Shown: positions 7,870 to 17,151 of the stretch, in pieces
Layout of the letters: each line of letters begins with the position of its first letter
Position numbering within the stretch: the first letter of the stretch is position 1
DNA from: DMER64 sp964542305
Lineage (GTDB): Bacteria; Bacteroidota; Bacteroidia; Bacteroidales; UBA932
Assembly: GCA_964542305.1 (NCBI GenBank)
Contig: CAZITX010000003.1
Coordinates: 1-64,000 of the forward strand
Direction: 5' to 3'
DNA length: 64,000 nucleotides
Position numbers and translations under genes: made by a program
Notes under the pieces: model-generated
What the model saw: only the letters and a program-made list of their open reading frames with translations
Told to the model about the DNA's origin: nothing
Database searches by the model: none

Positions 7870-9498
7870 ATGGCAAAAGAAATTAAATACAATATTGAAG
7901 CCCGTTCCCTCATGAAAGAAGGGGTTGATGCTTTAGCCGATGCGGTAAAAGTAACTTTAGGTCCCAAAGGACGTAATGTGGTTATTGACAAAAAATACGG
8001 AGCTCCCCAGATCACCAAGGATGGTGTTACCGTAGCAAAAGAAATCGAACTGGAAGAGCCGTTTGCCAATATGGGGGCACAGATTGTTAAGGAAGTTGCT
8101 TCCAAAACAAACGACCAGGCCGGTGACGGAACAACAACTGCTACCGTTCTGGCACAGTCCATTATCAACGTAGGTTTGAAAAACGTTACGGCCGGTGCCA
8201 ATCCCATGAACCTGAAACACGGGATTGACAAAGCCATTCAATCGGTAGTTGCCAGCCTCAAAAAACAAAGTCAGCAGGTGGGCGACGATCTCTCAAAGAT
8301 CGAACAGGTTGCCGCCGTCTCGGCAAACAACGACCATTCGATCGGCAAACTGATTGCCGAGGCCATGGGCAAAGTCAAGAAAGAAGGCGTGATAACGGTG
8401 GAAGAAGCCAAAGGCACGGAAACGGAAGTGAAGGTTGTCGAAGGGATGCAGTTTGACCGCGGATACATCTCGGCCTATTTCATTACCAATTCGGAAAAAA
8501 TGGAAGCCGTGCTGGAAAACCCGCAGGTGCTGATCACAGACAAGAAGATCTCCACCATGAAAGACCTGATGCCCCTTTTGGAACCCGTGGCACAGAACGG
8601 CCGTTCGTTGTTGATCATTGCCGAGGATGTGGACGGTGAAGCTCTGGCAACCCTGGTGGTAAACCGCCTGCGCGGCACCCTGAAAATTGCAGCTGTCAAG
8701 GCTCCCGGATTCGGAGACCGCAGAAAAGAAATGCTGGAAGATATTGCCATTCTGACCGGCGGTACCGTGATCACGGAAGATAAAGGCATCCGCCTGGAAT
8801 CTGCGACCCCGGACATGCTCGGTTCCGCAGAAAAAGTGGTTATTGACAAAGAAAATACTACCATCGTAAACGGCGGCGGCGAAAAGAAAGCCATTGACCA
8901 GCGCGTGGCCCAGATCCGCAAACAAATGGACATTACCACAAGCGATTACGATAAGGAAAAACTCCAGGAACGTCTTGCCAAACTTTCCGGCGGTGTGGCC
9001 GTACTTTACGTAGGTGCCGCTTCCGAAGTGGAGATGAAATCCAAGAAAGACCTGGTGGAAGACGCCCTGAATGCTACACGTGCAGCCATTGAGGAAGGTT
9101 TTGTGCCCGGTGGTGGCGTAGCCTACATACGTGCCATTGATGACCTGAAAAAAATCAAAACGAAAAACGAAGACGAAGCTACCGGTATAACCATCGTAGC
9201 ACGTGCCATAGAAGAACCTTTGCGCATGATCGTTGAAAATGCAGGACAGGAAGGCAGCATAGTGGTACAGAAAGTCCGTGAAGGCAAAGAGGACTACGGA
9301 TACAATGCCTGGACAGGAACATATGAGAATCTGTTCGCTTCCGGCGTCATTGATCCTACCAAAGTAGCCCGTGTCGCCCTGGAAAATGCAGGATCCGTTG
9401 CAGGGATGTTCCTGACCACGGAATGCGTTCTGGCAGAAAAGAAAGAAGAGAATCCCCCCATGCCGGCCCCCAACCCCGGAATGGGCGGAATGATGTAA
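7870..9498 (+). CDS. groEL: chaperonin GroEL
   Basis: This full-length 542-aa Cpn60 has the nucleotide-binding VTLGPKGRNVVIDK and GDGTTTATVLA segments. The signature AAVEEGFVPGGG-like stretch appears here as AAIEEGFVPGGG, and the Gly/Met-rich tail ends MGGMM. It forms the double-ring folding chamber with GroES. A strong hairpin terminator follows at 9523. Confidence 0.98.
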   Translation: MAKEIKYNIEARSLMKEGVDALADAVKVTLGPKGRNVVIDKKYGAPQITKDGVTVAKEIELEEPFANMGAQIVKEVASKTNDQAGDGTTTATVLAQSIINVGLKNVTAGANPMNLKHGIDKAIQSVVASLKKQSQQVGDDLSKIEQVAAVSANNDHSIGKLIAEAMGKVKKEGVITVEEAKGTETEVKVVEGMQFDRGYISAYFITNSEKMEAVLENPQVLITDKKISTMKDLMPLLEPVAQNGRSLLIIAEDVDGEALATLVVNRLRGTLKIAAVKAPGFGDRRKEMLEDIAILTGGTVITEDKGIRLESATPDMLGSAEKVVIDKENTTIVNGGGEKKAIDQRVAQIRKQMDITTSDYDKEKLQERLAKLSGGVAVLYVGAASEVEMKSKKDLVEDALNATRAAIEEGFVPGGGVAYIRAIDDLKKIKTKNEDEATGITIVARAIEEPLRMIVENAGQEGSIVVQKVREGKEDYGYNAWTGTYENLFASGVIDPTKVARVALENAGSVAGMFLTTECVLAEKKEENPPMPAPNPGMGGMM

Positions 9499-9522
9499 TA
9501 TTCAGCACATTACAAACTTTTG

Positions 9523-9559
9523 GAACACGGGAAGTTATACTTTCCGTGTTCTTTTTTTT
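9523..9559 (+). terminator. rho-independent terminator of groES-groEL
   Basis: A 12-bp stem (9523-9534 with 9540-9551, one G-T pair), the loop TTATA and a run of eight T form a textbook intrinsic terminator 24 bp after the groEL stop. Confidence 0.9.
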
Positions 9560-9561
9560 CG

Positions 9562-9569
9562 TACCTTCG
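9562..9569 (+). promoter_or_regulatory. -7-like box TACCTTCG, 4 nt before the GH95 start
   Basis: The box differs from TAnnTTTG at one base and ends 4 nt before the ATG at 9574, just after the groEL terminator T-run. Confidence 0.4.
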
Positions 9570-9573
9570 TTCT

Positions 9574-12003
9574 ATGAAGAACAGATGCCTGCTGCCCTGG
9601 CTTACTCTTCTTTTGGCGGGCTGCGGGACCCAATCCACGGAAACACCCCGGATCATGGCTTGGGTCTTTGACAAACCGGCAAGCTTATGGGAAGAACGGC
9701 TTCCGTTGGGTAACGGAAGGCTGGGAGCTATGCCGGACGGAGGCATCGCAGCTGAAAGTATCATTCTCAATGAAATATCGTTGTGGTCGGGTTCTCCTGC
9801 AAACGATCTGAGACAGGGAGCGTACCAGGTACTGCCGGCAATCCGGGAGTTGCTCTATAAAGAACAAACTCCCAGGGCACAGGAGATCATGTACCGTTTC
9901 TTCACTTCCCGCACAAGGGGTTCTGAAGGAAGTGGCGGGGCCGGCAATACGTTTGGCAGTTACCAGGTTTTAGGCACATTGTCCCTGGACTTCACCTACG
10001 ATTCTCCTGTTGCTTCCGTTTCCGGTTATTCCAGAATGCTTGATATTGCCACGGCCACTTCCTTTACGTCATTTAACCTGGAAGGTGTTACTTATACCCG
10101 CGAATGTTTTACATCCCTGGCAGATGATGTGATCATTTTGCGTCTTACAGCTTCACAGCCCGGAGCGCTTTCGTTCAAAGCCACGTTAAAGCGTCCTGAA
10201 CGAGCCCTTGTGCGCGTGGTTGACAGCTGTCTGATCATGGAAGGGTCGCTGGCTTCCGGACAGGATACAATTCCGGGAATGAGGTATTATACCCGTATGG
10301 AAATCATCCCGGAAGGTCCCGGCCTTTTGAGCTATACTCAGGACTCCATCATCCTGCAACAGGCAACACAGGCTAACATCATCATTTCCGCTGCAACCGA
10401 TTTCATGGTGGATTCCATGTCCCTCAGTCCGGATTCATCATACATGTATCGGGCAGATTCCCTTGCACGCAGGGCTGCTGTCAAAGAATATCCCCGGCTG
10501 AAAAAGGATCATATTGACACTTATCAGCGTTTTTTTCACCGTGTTCATCTGCATTTACAGGATTCATCCGATTTGTATTTTCAGATGGGAAGGTACTTGC
10601 TCATTGCTTCCACCCGTCCCGGATCGCTTCCACCGAATTTACAGGGGTTGTGGACTTCTCACATTCAGACACCCTGGAACGGTGCTTACGATCTGAACAT
10701 GCATATGCAAATGAATTTCTGGCCTGCTTTAAACACCAATTTACCCGAGTTTCAAAGGCCGCTCGCTGATTTTGCTGCATGGCTTTCCGAAAAGGGAAAA
10801 CGAACGGCTACCGGATACTACAATGCTCCCGGCTGGACGGTACATGCCCGCACCAACCTGTGGGGATATACCGCACCGGGACACAACACCGCATGGAGTG
10901 CTTACAATACAGGGGGAGGCTGGTTGTGCAATCCTTTGTGGGATTACTATCTTTACACGTTGGACGTTGAATACCTGAAAACGGTATATCCCGTGCTGAA
11001 AGAAGCTTCACGTTTTTACCTTGCCTCTCTTATGGAAGATCCCGTATACGGATGGCTTGTTCCCGTACCTTCCATGTCTTACGGGAACACGTATTATATC
11101 ATGGATCAGGAGGTACCCGGGCAATTGTCCGTTCCTTTATTCCTTTGCATGGGATCTACGGCAGACATACAAATGATAAGAGAGCTGTTCTCCAATGTCA
11201 TTGCTGCCAATCGTATTTTAATGAACACGGAAGATTTTCCGTTTATTTACAAACTGGAAGAAGCCCTGGACAGGCTGCCTCCCTACACGGTAAACGAAAT
11301 GGGCTGTCTGCGTCGTTGGTTATACGATTATACGGAAGAAGACCTGAGAATGCGAAATGTAACGCATCTTTACGCCTTGTATCCCGGCCAACAGATCACC
11401 AACAAAGATTCCGTACTGTTGAAGGCTTGTGCCCAAACATTGGAAAGACGCGGATACGGCGGATCCGGGTGGCAAATGGCATGGAACCTGAATCTCCGTG
11501 CACGACTGGAAGACGGAGAGGGTGCTTACAAGGTCCTGAGTGAAATGATGTCTCCGGCTCTGGAAGAAAGTATTTCCCCTTACCTGACAGGAGATCTTTC
11601 TGCCATAACACTTCTGGGATCAGGGATGTACCCTAACGGGTTTTCTTCCAATCCGCCATTCCAGATTGACGGGAACCTGGGGGGATGTGCCGGTATTGCC
11701 GAGATGTTGCTGCAAAGTCACCGGGGATACATACATGTATTGCCTGCTTTGCCTATGGCGTGGGCGCAAAAAGGATCTTTCAGAGGCCTTTGCGCCCGGG
11801 GAGGAGCCGAGGTTTCCTGCAAGTGGGAAAACGGGGAAATACTTGAAATTCAGATTAAAGCCACTTGTGACAATACGTTCACATTAAAAATTCCTGAAAA
11901 TTTTAACAGGATAAAAAAACAGTATATCGATATCCCGCTAAAAAAAGGAGAAACAATCACTTATCATACAAAAAGTAAAATCAACCGTAAAAAAACATTA
12001 TGA
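9574..12003 (+). CDS. GH95-like lipoprotein (alpha-L-fucosidase family) with altered catalytic motifs
   Basis: The 809-aa product has a lipobox (LLLAGC, C17), so it is probably a surface or periplasmic lipoprotein. The fold signature of glycoside hydrolase 95 is clear: an N-terminal beta domain (WEERLPLGNGRLGAMPDGG, LNEISLWSGSP) and an (alpha/alpha)6 barrel. That barrel carries MNFWPALNTNLPEF, GWQMAWNLNLRARLEDGEGAY and PFQIDGNLG, with candidate base D699. GH95 enzymes remove alpha-L-fucose or alpha-L-galactose from glycans. The Asn-x-Asn motif reads N375-M-H377 here, and the region I expect to hold the general-acid QEW motif reads R580-R581-W582. Activity is therefore uncertain. Start at 9574 is chosen for the signal peptide; the stop overlaps the nfo start (ATGA). 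Confidence 0.8.
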   Translation: MKNRCLLPWLTLLLAGCGTQSTETPRIMAWVFDKPASLWEERLPLGNGRLGAMPDGGIAAESIILNEISLWSGSPANDLRQGAYQVLPAIRELLYKEQTPRAQEIMYRFFTSRTRGSEGSGGAGNTFGSYQVLGTLSLDFTYDSPVASVSGYSRMLDIATATSFTSFNLEGVTYTRECFTSLADDVIILRLTASQPGALSFKATLKRPERALVRVVDSCLIMEGSLASGQDTIPGMRYYTRMEIIPEGPGLLSYTQDSIILQQATQANIIISAATDFMVDSMSLSPDSSYMYRADSLARRAAVKEYPRLKKDHIDTYQRFFHRVHLHLQDSSDLYFQMGRYLLIASTRPGSLPPNLQGLWTSHIQTPWNGAYDLNMHMQMNFWPALNTNLPEFQRPLADFAAWLSEKGKRTATGYYNAPGWTVHARTNLWGYTAPGHNTAWSAYNTGGGWLCNPLWDYYLYTLDVEYLKTVYPVLKEASRFYLASLMEDPVYGWLVPVPSMSYGNTYYIMDQEVPGQLSVPLFLCMGSTADIQMIRELFSNVIAANRILMNTEDFPFIYKLEEALDRLPPYTVNEMGCLRRWLYDYTEEDLRMRNVTHLYALYPGQQITNKDSVLLKACAQTLERRGYGGSGWQMAWNLNLRARLEDGEGAYKVLSEMMSPALEESISPYLTGDLSAITLLGSGMYPNGFSSNPPFQIDGNLGGCAGIAEMLLQSHRGYIHVLPALPMAWAQKGSFRGLCARGGAEVSCKWENGEILEIQIKATCDNTFTLKIPENFNRIKKQYIDIPLKKGETITYHTKSKINRKKTL

Positions 12004-12860
12004 GATCAGACAAACAAGAACAGGACTTTCGCATAGGCTGTCATCTTTCAGCTTCCGCAGGATACCTTGCAATGGCAAAAACCGCCGTTGAGATAGGCGC
12101 CAATACATTCCAGTTTTTTACACGGAATCCTCGTGGCGGAGCTGCCAAACCAATTGATCCGAAAGACATTGAAGCATTCCTTCAGTTTTCAGAAGAAAAC
12201 CATATCGGACCTGTCCTGGCACACGCATCTTATACCATGAACTTATGTGCCGCCGAAAACCGGATCCGGGAATTTGCGCTCAACACCCTGATGGACGATT
12301 TGTTCAGGATGGAATATACCCCCGGAAATCTGTACAACCTGCACCCCGGAAGTCACGTACAACAAGGCGTTGAAAAAGGCATTGCATTGATAGCCGATGC
12401 ACTGAACGCCGCAATAACAAAAGAGCAAACCACCTGGGTACTGTTGGAGACAATGGCGGGAAAAGGCACGGAGATTGGCCGTAGTTTTGAAGAGATCCGG
12501 GCCATTATGGATCGTATTGAGATTCGTGATCGGGTAGGAGTATGCCTGGATACATGTCATATTTTTGATGCCGGATACGATATTAAAAATAATCTGGATG
12601 GCGTTTTGGAAAATTTTGACAAAACAATCGGCCTGGAGAGGCTAAAAGCCATTCATATCAACGACACCAAAAATCCGTTTGAAAGTCATAAAGACAGGCA
12701 TGAAACCATAGGAAACGGTTATCTGGGCCTGGAGACGTTCCGCAAGGTCATTAACCATCCAGCCTTACGACACCTCCCGTTTTATCTGGAAACGCCCAAC
12801 GAACTGCCGGGATATGCCAGGGAAATCGCTTTGCTGAAAACCGAACGAACCGGGGCATAA
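12000..12860 (+). CDS. nfo: deoxyribonuclease IV (AP endonuclease)
   Basis: The 286-aa product matches the endonuclease IV TIM barrel: IGCHLSASAGY, GANTFQFFTRNPR, NLHPGSH, VLLETMAGKG, VCLDTCHIFDAGYD, IHINDTKNPFESHKDRHETIGNG. The trinuclear-zinc His, Glu and Asp residues are present. It incises DNA at abasic sites and some oxidised bases. The start overlaps the GH95 stop by 4 bp. Its last 79 bp overlap the 3' end of the convergent permease gene. Confidence 0.96.
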   Translation: MRSDKQEQDFRIGCHLSASAGYLAMAKTAVEIGANTFQFFTRNPRGGAAKPIDPKDIEAFLQFSEENHIGPVLAHASYTMNLCAAENRIREFALNTLMDDLFRMEYTPGNLYNLHPGSHVQQGVEKGIALIADALNAAITKEQTTWVLLETMAGKGTEIGRSFEEIRAIMDRIEIRDRVGVCLDTCHIFDAGYDIKNNLDGVLENFDKTIGLERLKAIHINDTKNPFESHKDRHETIGNGYLGLETFRKVINHPALRHLPFYLETPNELPGYAREIALLKTERTGA

Positions 12861-14026
12861 GCAGCCAGAAATCCTATTCCCAGAACAACCAGGGAAACCA
12901 ATACCATATCCGACCATTGAACGTCAACCGGGTAAGCCGTAACCATAAAGCTGCCCGGAAGGGATATCAATCCAAAATGTGATTGTGCAAAACAGAGGAG
13001 CAGGCCCGTAATCATACCTGCACCCCAGCCGATTATGGATATCAGCCACCCTTCGGTAATGAAGATCTGCCGGATCAAGGAGGGTCGTGCTCCCATGCTT
13101 ACCAACACCGCAACGTCTTCTTTTTTCTCCAGAATAAGCATGCTAAGAGAACTCAGCACATTGCAGGAAATAATCAGCAGGATGAATCCCAAAAGCACGA
13201 AAATAATGATCTTTTCCGTTGTCATCATTCGGTACAGGGTTTCATTCTGTTGGTAACGGGTAAGTACCGTGTAGCCGTTTCCCAGATGTTCTTTTAATGC
13301 TTTGCTTAATGATTTCACACTTCGCGGTTCTTTCACGCGAATTTCCAGATGAGACAAACGATCTCCGTAATCCAGGAGTTTCCGGGCAGTTTCCAGAGAT
13401 ACCAGCAAATGGTCTGAATCGTAATGCTGTTCTACGGCAAAAATACCGGCAGGAAACAATTTTTCCTGCTTCAGGGATGCCATCGGATTGAGCGGTGAAA
13501 AAACGGCGTCTTTTTTGGGATAATAGATCCATAAAGGATCAATAAAAGCCACATTCAATCCCAGATTCCCTGCAAGGCCCCTTCCTACTACGGCTTCTTC
13601 CAGTTCACCAAACCGAACACTGAACCTTCCGTGTGTCAGATAAGCCTGCAAGGGGGACTGTTTCATGAACACACTGTCAACTCCTTTCATCAGAGCCACT
13701 GCCTGTTGGTTTCTGTATTGAAGAAATACTGTCTCTTCAATGACCGGACACAAGGCTTCAATACGTGAATCTTGAAAAATCTCCCCGAAATTCTGTACTC
13801 CCGGCATTGTTTTACCTTCTGTACTTCTGATTACCAGATCGGGATCGAAAGCATTGTACATACCCTTTACCAGGTTGTCAAAGCCGTTGTACACAGACAA
13901 TACAACTACAAGGGCCATGGTTCCCAAACCAATCCCAATAGCACTAATGGCTGAAATGACATTGATGATCTGTCTGGATTTTTTTGCAACCAGGTACCGT
14001 CTTGCTATGAAGAAAGCCGTTTTCAA
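12782..14026 (-). CDS. ABC transporter permease, LolC/LolE-FtsX family
   Basis: The 414-aa protein has an N-terminal transmembrane helix (INVISAISAIGIGLGTMALVVVLSVYNGF), a periplasmic MacB-type domain of about 220 residues and three C-terminal helices (KIIIFVLLGFILLIISCNVLSSLSMLIL and two more). This is the layout of LolC/E lipoprotein-release permeases. No ATPase gene is adjacent, so its partner (LolD-like) must be elsewhere. It is third in tyrS-rbfA-permease, 15 bp after rbfA. Its C-terminal 26 codons lie antisense to the end of nfo. Confidence 0.82.
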   Translation of the reverse strand: MKTAFFIARRYLVAKKSRQIINVISAISAIGIGLGTMALVVVLSVYNGFDNLVKGMYNAFDPDLVIRSTEGKTMPGVQNFGEIFQDSRIEALCPVIEETVFLQYRNQQAVALMKGVDSVFMKQSPLQAYLTHGRFSVRFGELEEAVVGRGLAGNLGLNVAFIDPLWIYYPKKDAVFSPLNPMASLKQEKLFPAGIFAVEQHYDSDHLLVSLETARKLLDYGDRLSHLEIRVKEPRSVKSLSKALKEHLGNGYTVLTRYQQNETLYRMMTTEKIIIFVLLGFILLIISCNVLSSLSMLILEKKEDVAVLVSMGARPSLIRQIFITEGWLISIIGWGAGMITGLLLCFAQSHFGLISLPGSFMVTAYPVDVQWSDMVLVSLVVLGIGFLAAYAPVRSVFSKAISLAYPGSSLGVSR

Positions 14027-14041
14027 CCTTTAGCCGTTTTG

Positions 14042-14401
14042 TTACTTAAGCAACTCCTCAATGTGTTGGACATAATCCAGCGAATCGTCCAGGAAAAACA
14101 CCAATTCAGGGACAATTCGTAATTGCCGGGCTACCCGGCGACCCAACTCGCCACGGATGGCTTTGTTTTGTTCTTTTACCTGTTCCAGAACTGCATCGGC
14201 CTTTTCAGATGGGAAAACACTTATCCAGGTATGAGCCACAGAAAGATCGGGGCTGATGCGAACCCTTACTACGGATATCATGGCTCCCTGGTAGGATGCC
14301 ATTCCTTTTTCCCGAAATATTTCCGAAAGATCTTTTTGTATCTGACGAGCTACTTTCAGTTGTCTTGTACTGGTTTCTGTTTCGGGGACTTTCATGATCA
14401 T
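14042..14401 (-). CDS. rbfA: ribosome-binding factor A
   Basis: This 119-aa KH-fold protein has the family features RQLKVARQIQKDLSEIF, the SVVRVRISPDLSVAHTWISVFPS strand pair and ELVFFLDDSLDYVQHIEELL. RbfA binds immature 30S subunits and helps finish the 16S rRNA 5' region. Its ATG overlaps the tyrS stop (ATGA), which suggests translational coupling. An in-frame ATG at 14395 is an alternative start. Confidence 0.93.
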   Translation of the reverse strand: MIMKVPETETSTRQLKVARQIQKDLSEIFREKGMASYQGAMISVVRVRISPDLSVAHTWISVFPSEKADAVLEQVKEQNKAIRGELGRRVARQLRIVPELVFFLDDSLDYVQHIEELLK

Positions 14402-15693
14402 ACAATCTTTATTATGAAATAATTTTTCTTTCCTTTCTGTACCAACAGGTATTTTCCCTGTATAAGCATGTTTTTGTCTACGGTCAGTTCGGGTGAAGCA
14501 ATCTTTTCCTTGTTCAGGCTTAAGCCTCCGCCCAGGATTAATTTACGGCATTCGCCTTTGGAAGGAAGCACGGATGTTTCTACGGCAAGCAAATCGGTAA
14601 TGACCGAAGGCAGTTTGTCTGCCGCGATTTCAAACTGAGGAACACCCTGAAAAACAGACAAGAAAGTACTTTCTTCCATAGCCATCAATTGCTCTTTTAC
14701 ACCGTTTCCAAACAGAACCTGCGAGGCGGCAACAGCTTTGTTATATTCACCGGCCCCGTGTACCATTGTTGTTACACATTCCGCTATAACACTCTGCAGC
14801 AACCTTTTGTGCGGTTCTTCCCTGTGTTTGCCGACTGCTTTTTCAATTTCGTCCCGGGATAAAAGAGTAAATATCCTGATGTATTTTTCTGCATCCTGGT
14901 CACTCACGTTCATCCAAAACTGGTAGAAAGCATACGGGGTCGTTCGTTCCGGATCCAACCACACGTTTCCCGATTCGGTCTTTCCGAATTTTCCTCCGTC
15001 GGATTTGGTGATCAACGGACAGGTAAGTGCGAAACTTTCTCCCCCTTCTTTTCTGCGGATCAATTCGGACCCGGTAGTAATATTGCCCCATTGGTCAGAG
15101 CCGCCCATCTGCAATTTGCAGCCGTAATGCTTATAAAGATAGAGGTAATCGTATCCCTGCAGCAACTGGTAAGTAAATTCGGTAAAAGACATTCCTTCCG
15201 ATTCCTCACCGGTTAGTCTTTTACGTACGGAATCCTTACTCATCATATAATTGACGGTAATATGCTTCCCGATATCACGCGCAAAATTGAGGAACGTATA
15301 ATCTTTGGTCCAGTCGTAATTGTTCAATAAAAGGGCGCCATTGGATCTGGCCTGGTCAAAATCAAGAAAACGCGTAAGCTGTCGTTTTATACATTCCTGG
15401 TTATGCCGCAATGTATCCTCGTTTAAAAGGTTTCGTTCAGAAGACTTTCCGGAAGGATCTCCAATCATCCCCGTAGCACCGCCTATCAGGGCAATGGGCC
15501 GGTGTCCGCATTCCTGGAAATGCCGAAGCATCATAACACCCACCAGGTGTCCGATATGCAGAGAATCCGCCGTGGGGTCAATCCCAACGTATGCCGTTGT
15601 CATTTCTTTGTTCAACAATTCTTCTGTTCCGGGCATTATATCGTGAATCATGCCCCTCCATGCAAGTTCTGCCACAAAATTATTCTGCTTCAT
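14398..15693 (-). CDS. tyrS: tyrosyl-tRNA synthetase
   Basis: This is a 431-aa class I synthetase with the HIGH motif (ADSLHIGHLVG), the TyrRS-type KFGKT version of KMSKS, GGSDQWGN in the tyrosine/ATP site, and a C-terminal S4 RNA-binding region (LGGGLSLNKEKI). It charges tRNA-Tyr. It is the first gene of the operon with rbfA and the LolC/E-like permease. Confidence 0.97.
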   Translation of the reverse strand: MKQNNFVAELAWRGMIHDIMPGTEELLNKEMTTAYVGIDPTADSLHIGHLVGVMMLRHFQECGHRPIALIGGATGMIGDPSGKSSERNLLNEDTLRHNQECIKRQLTRFLDFDQARSNGALLLNNYDWTKDYTFLNFARDIGKHITVNYMMSKDSVRKRLTGEESEGMSFTEFTYQLLQGYDYLYLYKHYGCKLQMGGSDQWGNITTGSELIRRKEGGESFALTCPLITKSDGGKFGKTESGNVWLDPERTTPYAFYQFWMNVSDQDAEKYIRIFTLLSRDEIEKAVGKHREEPHKRLLQSVIAECVTTMVHGAGEYNKAVAASQVLFGNGVKEQLMAMEESTFLSVFQGVPQFEIAADKLPSVITDLLAVETSVLPSKGECRKLILGGGLSLNKEKIASPELTVDKNMLIQGKYLLVQKGKKNYFIIKIV

Positions 15694-15716
15694 CCTCTGT
15701 GTTGGTATGTTTTGTG

Positions 15717-15724
15717 CAAAGGTA
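15717..15724 (-). promoter_or_regulatory. -7 box TACCTTTG for tyrS operon
   Basis: On the minus strand TACCTTTG lies 23 nt before the tyrS ATG. It is a consensus Bacteroidota -7 element; no strong -33 box is visible. Confidence 0.55.
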
Positions 15725-15767
15725 AAGAATAAAAATTTGTACTTTAGTGGGATAATTCATTTTTGTG

Positions 15768-17144
15768 ATGAAGCGACTTTTTATACTATTTTCTCTTGTC
15801 TTCCTTTTAACGTCCTGCGAATGGTTCAGGCATCCTGAGGAAGCACCACCGATCACTCAAAAAGTGAACACATATATGCTGGATCTGATGAAAGAAGTAT
15901 ATCTGTGGGAAACGCATATCATGGACACATTTGACATTCGGTATGAATTTGACGAATTTGAGTTTTATGAAAAATTGTGTTACCGGACAGAAGACCGTTG
16001 GTCCTTCCTGACCGATGACGTTCAGTCTCTTCTGGAAGGTGGTGAAGGTGTGGAAACCACGTTTGGGTATTCCCTGGCATTCGGCACATTTTCCAACACT
16101 GGCAATTATTTTGCCGTTATTCAATACGTATATCCACAAACACCGGCCGGTGAAGCCGGGTTGAAAAGAGGTTCCATTATTATTGAAATGAACGGAAATG
16201 CGATTACCCGGGACAATTATTCGGATCTTTATTATTCCTCTTCTCTGAGCCTGACACTGGGAGAACTAAAGGATGATGTTATACACCAAACCGGTACGGT
16301 TAATCTTACTGCCCGAAAACAAAACCTGAATCCCGTCATTGCTTCAACCATTATTGATAACGGCTCCCAGAAAACAGGATATATTTGCTATACGGACTTT
16401 TTCGGAAATTCCGAGGCTCTTTTTTACCCGGTATTCCAGGAATTCAAAGCTGCCGGGATCACAGACCTGGTTCTGGATCTGCGTTACAACCTGGGCGGGT
16501 ACCTGAGTGTTGCTGCAGCCCTGGTTGGTGTCGTATGTCCCTCGGAATTCCTGACCGGCAACACGGTACTGATCTCAAAAACATGGAACGATCTCTACCA
16601 GGATTATTGGGCAGACAACAATCGGGATGACATGTTGCATGAGTATTTCCCGAAATTTTCAGATGTGCCTGTGAACCTGAATTTATCCCGCATCTATATT
16701 CTGACAGGATATAACACCGCAAGTGCTTCCGAATTGACCATCTGCGGACTGGATCCCTATATGGAAGTTATAAAAATCGGAGACGTGACCCGGGGAAAAT
16801 ATACCGCAGCCATGATCTTTAATCCTGAAGAAGATCCGGAAATTGAAAATTGGGGAACCCAGGCCATCGTATACAAATACGCCAATGCAGAAGGTGTAAC
16901 GGATTTTAAAAACGGATTTTCTCCCGATTACCCGGTAGAAGATGTGCTTATGGGAGAAGTATATTCCCTGGGAGATCCGCGTGAAAATCTGTTTAAAACC
17001 GCTCTTTCGCTTATCGGAACAAACGCTCCCGCTACCGCATCCTTGCCCCCCACCCGGAATATTTCCGGGGTGAACTTTGACCGCTCTTTTTCATCTAAAA
17101 TGAACGAGCTGAACCATCATCTGATTGATTCAAAAAAACCGTAA
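15768..17144 (+). CDS. S41-family (C-terminal-processing-like) peptidase, lipoprotein
   Basis: The 458-aa product begins MKRLFILFSLVFLLTSC, a lipobox, so it is anchored in a membrane facing the periplasm or surface. A PDZ-like segment (YVYPQTPAGEAGLKRGSIIIEMNG) is followed by the S41 catalytic region: LVLDLRYNLGGY, TGYNTASASELT with the candidate Ser, and GDVTRGKYTA with the candidate Lys. Such enzymes trim C-termini of exported proteins. A GTG at 15765 is one codon upstream; ATG is preferred. The S37 peptidase gene follows after 7 bp, so the two exported peptidases are likely co-expressed. Confidence 0.88.
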   Translation: MKRLFILFSLVFLLTSCEWFRHPEEAPPITQKVNTYMLDLMKEVYLWETHIMDTFDIRYEFDEFEFYEKLCYRTEDRWSFLTDDVQSLLEGGEGVETTFGYSLAFGTFSNTGNYFAVIQYVYPQTPAGEAGLKRGSIIIEMNGNAITRDNYSDLYYSSSLSLTLGELKDDVIHQTGTVNLTARKQNLNPVIASTIIDNGSQKTGYICYTDFFGNSEALFYPVFQEFKAAGITDLVLDLRYNLGGYLSVAAALVGVVCPSEFLTGNTVLISKTWNDLYQDYWADNNRDDMLHEYFPKFSDVPVNLNLSRIYILTGYNTASASELTICGLDPYMEVIKIGDVTRGKYTAAMIFNPEEDPEIENWGTQAIVYKYANAEGVTDFKNGFSPDYPVEDVLMGEVYSLGDPRENLFKTALSLIGTNAPATASLPPTRNISGVNFDRSFSSKMNELNHHLIDSKKP

Positions 17145-17151
17145 CAACTCT

